Assembly: GCA_015680685.1 (NCBI GenBank)
Contig: MNCI01001974.1
Location: 16,620-80,619 of the forward strand
Source: Gnetum montanum
Lineage: Eukaryota > Streptophyta > Gnetopsida > Gnetales > Gnetaceae
Reading direction: 5' to 3'
Length of the DNA stretch: 64,000 nucleotides
Under the pieces are notes generated by a model that was not told the DNA's origin, made no database searches, and worked only from the letters and a program-made list of their open reading frames with translations. Below, piece by piece: positions 58,231-64,000 of this stretch (its first letter is position 1; every line of letters starts with the position of its first letter). A program made the translations under genes and the position numbers.

Positions 58231-59555
58231 CTATGTAAAACATGCATATTGTAATACCAAATAAAATATGTCATAAGATAAATAACATAAAATTTAGGCA
58301 TATCTTCATGTGCTTAATCCCTTTCAAATAAATCTTCTAACATAATAAAAAAGAAAAAAATATTTTTAATATCCTTATTAGGAATGTAATCATCATTACT
58401 ATATTCTTACTATCCTCATGTTTAAGGTGAAACCATCATTAAGAAAATTATTAGTCATATTGAGAAATAATGTTAACTTAGACAATGTATCAATTGCTTT
58501 CAAATTGTAAATTATCATATAAAGTTAATTTAAAAAATAAATTAATGCTATATTAGGGCAAAAACAAATCAAGAGTGTCTCAAGATTTACATTACTTAAT
58601 AGGTTTTATAGTGGTTCATGGCATGAAACACACTATTTGGTAGTCTAAAAAATTATGCTCAACACATTAAAAAGATTAAAAATAAGAAACTAGATTCATA
58701 GATAAGTCTTCTCATCCTTAAAAATAAAAATTTGGTTTCCTTTTGCTATTTTTTATGAAGTTTCTCTACATCACTAGAATAAAAAATGTGCACAAAAGTA
58801 CTTTTAGTAACAAGATATAACTTTTCAAATGAAAATAACTAAGGTTCTAAAAATAAGCACAACCTCCATAAGCACATCTCACCAAATTTTGCAAAAAATC
58901 AAAATTTTGGTTGAAATTTTGTAGAAACAATTTCCAATCACAAGTGAAAAATATAAAACTAAAATTCTTACTTACCTCTACAGAAAATATATTATCAATG
59001 CTTTGCAAAAGGGCATAAACAAATTGGAAGATAAGCCTTATTTTGACTAGTGGGGAAATTTAATATAGAAGGCAATAACAATAATGTGCATTTTTCCTAA
59101 GTAAGAATGCTACCTATTTTGTTGTTATGAGCATAGATTAAGAAATCTATGATATATCGCAATGTAATATTGAAGTCGGTCAAAATTAGATCAAACATTT
59201 AATTTAATAAATAGTGTTATATTTTTATTGATTTTTTAGTTTACTATATTATTTATTACTAATTAAAACCTTAACAGAAAACCAAAATTTCTATATTTGA
59301 TTTTCTACTCTAACTAAGCTCTTATATGAAAAATATTGGCAAACTCAACTACCAATGTGGGTGGATATAACTATTCTATTTTGTTCATGTTGATGAAATT
59401 TAATTCAATTCTTATACTAATTTATTTAGATTTTTCCACTACCATTTATAAAAAGAGATGCTCATTTTCTGATCCAACTAATTTTTCATTCTATAATTGT
59501 GAGGGGCATGAAACTTTGATTGATTTACCAATGCACATCCATTTGTGATTATAAG
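58231..59555. other. AT-rich DNA, nothing recognised
   Basis: Long runs of A and T, no domain. An open frame at 59336-59548 (plus) has no similarity I recognise. Confidence 0.5.
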
Positions 59556-59995
59556 ATTTGTGCATGTGTCATCATTGATGTCATATATTGTAATGGCATA
59601 TATATTTGTGGAATGAAATTCTACAAGAAGATACCAAAATCAATAATGATCAAAATCAACAATGCTAAACTACTATATGTATTTATAGATACAAGGTTCA
59701 CCGCACTCACATAGATGATGGGCAGCAACTAATGTGGTACCATTTTCCATTGTTGACAAGCTAGGTCTAATTGAAAACATCCAAGAAACCACTACCTCAA
59801 CACTCAAGTCATTTAATGGCTCATAAGTACTAGTGGAAGGTTCATCTCCTTGGATTTCATATCTAGGAAATAGTTTCCCACATCTGCCAAGTTCATAGCA
59901 GATGACAAGACACTGGGGTTTAACTTGATCCTAGGGAGATCATGGTTAGTGAAGCTTTGGGTATTTCATCTACTATAAATTAGCAGATTCACTTA
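59556..59995 (+). pseudogene. Tat-type protease remnant
   Basis: The plus strand encodes a DDG active-site region near 59714 (one base deleted next to it), VDKLGLIENI, a TLKSFNGS segment and LGFNLILGRSWL near 59920-59955, the same signature as in Tat-A and Tat-B. It is cut at 59995 by the second Athila element. Confidence 0.7.
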
Positions 59996-60826
59996 TGATG
60001 AGTGGTGAGATACCCCTATGCTCAACCATACAAATACAAGTGTTATGCGTGATCCAGTCGAACTCCAAGGACTAAGTGCTTATGCACCTTCATAGAACAA
60101 GGCTGGGTTAGGTGATCATTGTCTTCCCAAGCTTACTTGTATGGTATGATTGTATGGTTAAGTAAACTTGAGGTATATGATTTTTATGCTTTTTATGTTT
60201 TATGTCCTAGTGCTAAAGAGGGAAGAAGTGAATTAATTGAATAACTAATTTAAATTAACTGATCAGTTAGGCCCTAACTAGTCCTAACACCAACATCCAT
60301 CCCCACTTTCTGTACACATCCTGAACTAATGCAACACTACTAGGATTACAAAACGCTAATCGTTACTAGGTTACCAAGTGTTCCATGCATGCTTGAAGTG
60401 GTCGTACTGAGTGTGCTTACTTGTGAAAACTAACAAATCAATAAAAGTATCATTAATTAACAAATGGAAGTATTAAAAAACTGTAAATAGCATTAAGGGT
60501 AAGAGATAAGCTATTTCGAATGTTGCAAGGTTTATCATAAAGTTTGTCTTTATTTTTGAACACAAGGTGTGCTTAGGTACAGAATGCTCAAATAAAGCTC
60601 TGTTCACTTTATGACTCCTACTGTGGGCACTTAGAAATAATTATAACTCTGAGAGGGAGAAACTACAAGAGTTTGGGTAAGGGAGTAAGAACTAATTGCC
60701 AAACCAAGTGCACCCACCTTTTATTTATAAGCAACAAGATAGGTCTTGATATCAGATGTCCAATATCACTTGGCAAGATATGATATCGCAGACCCAATAT
60801 TGTAGACGTGATATCGCAGCTCATCA
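59996..60826 (-). mobile_element. 3' LTR of the second Athila-type element
   Basis: 831 bp, TGATGAGTGGTG to GCTCATCA; diverged relative of 5901-6797. Minus-strand TATAAATA (60721-60728 region). Confidence 0.85.
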
Positions 60827-62620
60827 TACCCACATGACTAAATGAAAACTCGTCCTCGAGTTCCTTACAAAATATTGGGAAGGTATGGGATTATTGACTA
60901 AATGACAACTAACGATGACATGGGATGATAGAATTAAAGTGCCTAAGGAATAGATTGACAAATATATTACAACACTGGTGTTCATGCCCATTCTAGTGAA
61001 CACTATACATAGATGACATCTAGACCCTCATTTGACAGCTTGAAGAGAGAGAGAAAGAGAGAGAAAATGAGGCACGTTACTGCTAATGTCGAAACTATGC
61101 ACACTATTTTTCATCCATAGCCACATATCCAGACTTGTTCCTTGCATAAACACTCCAACTCCAGTCCATCCTGAGTGCTCCCTCTTATCCTAGTCCATTA
61201 TTCATATAATTGCCATCTGCACACACAACACACTCATGGATTAGAAAGGGTAGATAAAACCTAATGCAGTTGATACCTTGCCTTGATATAAAGCACATTG
61301 GCTAGGTTGTGGGTATGGAAAATACTAGATTAAATGTTTATGACTAATAATTACCCAAGATGTAGGGGTAACAATCATGGAATGGAAAAATTTGTGACAG
61401 GGCCCCCACGACTAAGAGTGAACCTCTAGTAGCAATAGGGTGGAAAAATTTAGATAAAAAAAGGATAAGAGAAATAACAATGGTGAAGACAATAAAACAA
61501 AAGCAAAAATGGATGTCATTGATGCAATGAATGAGAAATAGTTGATTGCAAGAAATGTTGAAGGAAATGAGCTTAACAATTGCACAAGAAAGAAATGCCA
61601 ATGGGTCCTTTCCAAAGCAAGCTTATGCCCTAAATGCCCTGACAAACCTACAAACCAAAGAGTTCGTAGGCTCTTGGAATGACATATGGAAACAAAGGTT
61701 AAGAACTTACCCACAAGAGTTTTACCAAAGACTAATACTGTATCAACCAAGATATAGACTCATCATAAAATTGGCAATGAGGTGAAATGTGGAAAGCAAT
61801 ATAGAAAGAGAGGAGAGAATCGGATGGAGTCCAAAAATTAAGGTGGTGTAAAGTCCCTTGTGTAATATGTGGTTAAGATGACTTAATAAAATTCTGTCCA
61901 AATATAGATTCAACTATCCACATCTAGTGACCTCGCATCAACACAGTTGACCAACCCATCCTCCTAAAGTAACAAGAATGCGTCCATAGAGTCACCACCA
62001 TTCCAACAAGAGAAAGATAGAGTAGTAGGAAGTGAGAAAGAGCCTTAGTTAGAGAAAACATTCAGGCATGGGTAACATGTCTTTTTAGTACCATAACCAA
62101 TGCTTGTAGCCCATGTTTCTTTATTATGTCTAAGGGGTGTGCTTTGAATTATCACCATTTTTTTGTGAGAACCACACCATGCAAAGACTTATTTGATTTA
62201 GTTAACTTCCTGATATATTATTCAATAGTGGAATGGCATAGGACTTTATGAAAAACATCTAAGTACCCCAGATAATAACTAGCACAAATGCATGGAATCC
62301 CCTTGAGGTCACATCCTTTTTCATCCATTTGCATCTTTCCTTGGTTCGAAGAGTACTAAGGAACCGATTCATTAATAAGTTTTCTTTGAAAAGGGATAGT
62401 AAATTTCCGAAATAAGGGAGACCATAGAGTTGCATGAATAATTGGGTGACATGGACTCATTAGTGATCAAAAATTATTATAATATAACCCATAATTATGA
62501 GCACTTATTATGTGAGGAATAAGAATAAATCAAACAAAGAAATAGTAAAAATGTTACCAATGGTGTAAAACAAAAATAAGTAAAGATAAAAAATGTGTAA
62601 AAATAAAGCAAAGGAACTAA
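60827..62620 (-). other. 3' region of the second Athila element
   Basis: No extra ORF survives here: compare 6798-15590 of the first element, which is nearly 9 kb. A GA-rich run lies at about 61040-61068. 61900-62600 matches 14550-15600. Open frames at 61344-61785 are short and unrecognised. Confidence 0.5.
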
Positions 62621-62639
62621 GGGCTTAGAATGGTTAGCA

Positions 62640-64000
62640 TTGGTGGTCATCTCCCCCATGATTGAATTGGAAGAAGGAGATCCAAAATAATGAGCAAGGT
62701 TGTCCACCAACAGAGGTAGTATTAGTATTGGTTGTTCTAGGCTCATGGAAGGGTTTGGTTTGTTGGATGTTAATCAATAACTTCTTATCCAAGCTTTTAG
62801 GTTTGTAGATCATCATGGCCCCTAAAGAAAAATTTTCATGAATGATATAAGGTCCTTCCCATAGTGTTTGAAATTTAGTTCATTGTGGTATATGTGTGAT
62901 ATTCTAATAAAGAACCTGATCTCCCGATTGGTATTTGACTTTCCTAATCCTTAGGTCATGACATTGTTTGTTAAAGGGCTTGTGGAGTTCATTGGATGAC
63001 AAGGTGGCTAGTTGATTTTCATCTAGTAAGTTAAGGTTCATTAACTATTCTTTTTGTGCTAGATTGAGATCAAGGTTAAGGTCACATGCCATGGATAGTA
63101 TACGAAGCTTAGCTTGAATAGGAAGTGTTGGAAGTTTACTATACACTAACTCATAGGGAGAGTAGCCAATAGGGAGTTTCCATGTGGAGTGATATGCCCA
63201 AAGAGCATAGTTTAATTTTGTGCTCTAGTCTTACCTATACTTATTAATGGTTCATGTCAATATTTTTGTAATGTCCCTATTGGTGACATCAGCTTGACCA
63301 TTGACTTCAAAATGATATGGTGTAGTTAGTTTATATTCAACTCCTAAGCATTGCATTAACTTTCAAAAAGTCATATCTATCAAGTGTGTACCATTGTCAG
63401 AAATAAGTGCACGAGGCATGCCAAACTTGTTTATGATTTGTTGTTGAAAAAAGCGTGCAGTGGTAGATGATGTACAGTTCATAACAATGACTGCTTCTGC
63501 CCATTTTGTAAAATAGTCAACAACAACAACAAGGTAGGCCTTTCCATTGGACATTAGTGTAATAGGCCCCATAAAATCAATAACCCATATGTCGAAGGGT
63601 TCTAAAGGTTGAGTCCATTGTTGTGGACCCTCCATTCTAGTAGTCATTCCCCCATCACATTGCCAATGCTCACAAGATTGGATGAAATGATGAGTGTCTC
63701 AGAACAATGTAGGCCAATAATATCCTATAAGTAGGATTTTTATGGATGTTCATCTCCTTGCATAATGAGCCCCACAAGAGCCTTCATGAGCATCTTAGAG
63801 AACTCGCAATTGATCTACATTGGGAACACACCATTGAACCAAGCCATCGGGACATACCTTATAAAGGTATCCATTGATTTCCATGAAATATTTGGCTCAG
63901 TGAAGAAACTATTGTTTCTTTTTAATATCTAACCCTTGTGGTGTTTCCTGTGTAAGTAGATAAGTGAGAATGCTACTATACCAATTTGTATCAGTGGGTA
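62640..64000 (-). pseudogene. Integrase of the second Athila element (N-terminus to C-terminal domain)
   Basis: Read leftwards from 64000: zinc-binding region (about 63840-63680), then the open frame 63647-63363 with QQWTQPLEPFDIWVIDFMGPITL (first catalytic Asp), VVDYFTKWAEA and ALISDNGTH (second Asp). About 63180 encodes TWKLPIGYSPYELVYSKLPTLPI without interruption. The C-terminal domain lies at about 62950-62830 (KYQSGDQVLY, TKFQTLWEGPYII). The stop pattern shows decay. Confidence 0.88.

Larger units (their letters stand above)
59996..64000 (-). mobile_element. Second Athila-type element, 3' part, runs off the window
   Basis: 3' LTR 59996-60826, untranslated 3' region, integrase from 64000 leftwards. 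The insertion is into a Tat protease remnant; ACTTA (59991-59995) would be one copy of its target duplication. It provides the uninterrupted reference for the integrase into which Tat-A inserted. Confidence 0.88.

Overview
The window looks like repeat-filled intergenic DNA from a plant with a very large genome. A conifer or other gymnosperm is my guess, but nothing here proves it. I see no host single-copy gene, tRNA, rRNA, bacterial operon or CRISPR array. Almost everything is LTR retrotransposon, old and inserted inside one another, with many in-frame stops (mostly TAG). One ambiguous base (N) lies at 10999.

Layout. (1) 1-4647 is the 5' end of a minus-strand Tat-type Ty3/gypsy element: LTR 3232-4647, gag from 2986 leftwards. 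Its gag is split by an oppositely oriented solo LTR (626-2185) with a perfect 5-bp target-site duplication (TSD). (2) From 4762 a nest of insertions begins. A probable Ty1/copia LTR (4762-5900, resuming at 57350, then PBS and gag) is split by a minus-strand Athila-type gypsy element (5901-57344; 897-bp LTRs; TSD GTGCC/ATGCC). That element is split inside its integrase by a plus-strand Tat-type element, 'Tat-A' (16136-50657, TSD TAGCC). Tat-A is split by a second, minus-strand Tat-type element, 'Tat-B' (26175-43572, TSD TATAT). Without insertions Tat-A and Tat-B are each about 17.1-17.4 kb. (3) 57350-59995 holds copia gag, AT-rich DNA and a Tat protease remnant. (4) From 59996 a second Athila-type element, minus strand, runs off the window end.

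Tat-A and Tat-B share one unusual plan: LTR - PBS - gag - protease - [gene on the OPPOSITE strand] - RT - RNase H - second (archaeal-type) RNase H - integrase - array of short hairpin-like motifs - small hydrophobic ORF pair - polypurine tract - LTR. The opposite-strand gene is the most interesting thing here. It has about nine exons with GT-AG introns, and exon lengths and phases match between the two copies (exon 2 is 450 nt and exon 3 is 275 nt in both). The predicted protein is about 1,000-1,100 residues. It starts with an FCP1/NIF-like HAD domain whose catalytic residues are degenerate, continues with regions I do not recognise and a coiled coil, and ends in an acidic His/Asp/Glu-rich tail. 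It sits between protease and RT, where Ogre-type relatives are known to carry a sense-strand intron, and both RT regions are preceded by the same candidate 3' splice site. In Tat-A the whole of Tat-B sits inside intron 1 of this antisense gene.

The short motif (consensus AGTTTTANGTCNNAGNGGAY and variants with a different but still complementary stem) recurs in three intervals of each Tat element: after protease, before RT and after integrase. All sense proteins here are inactivated by stops, frameshifts or lost catalytic residues, so the locus is a fossil record of these elements.
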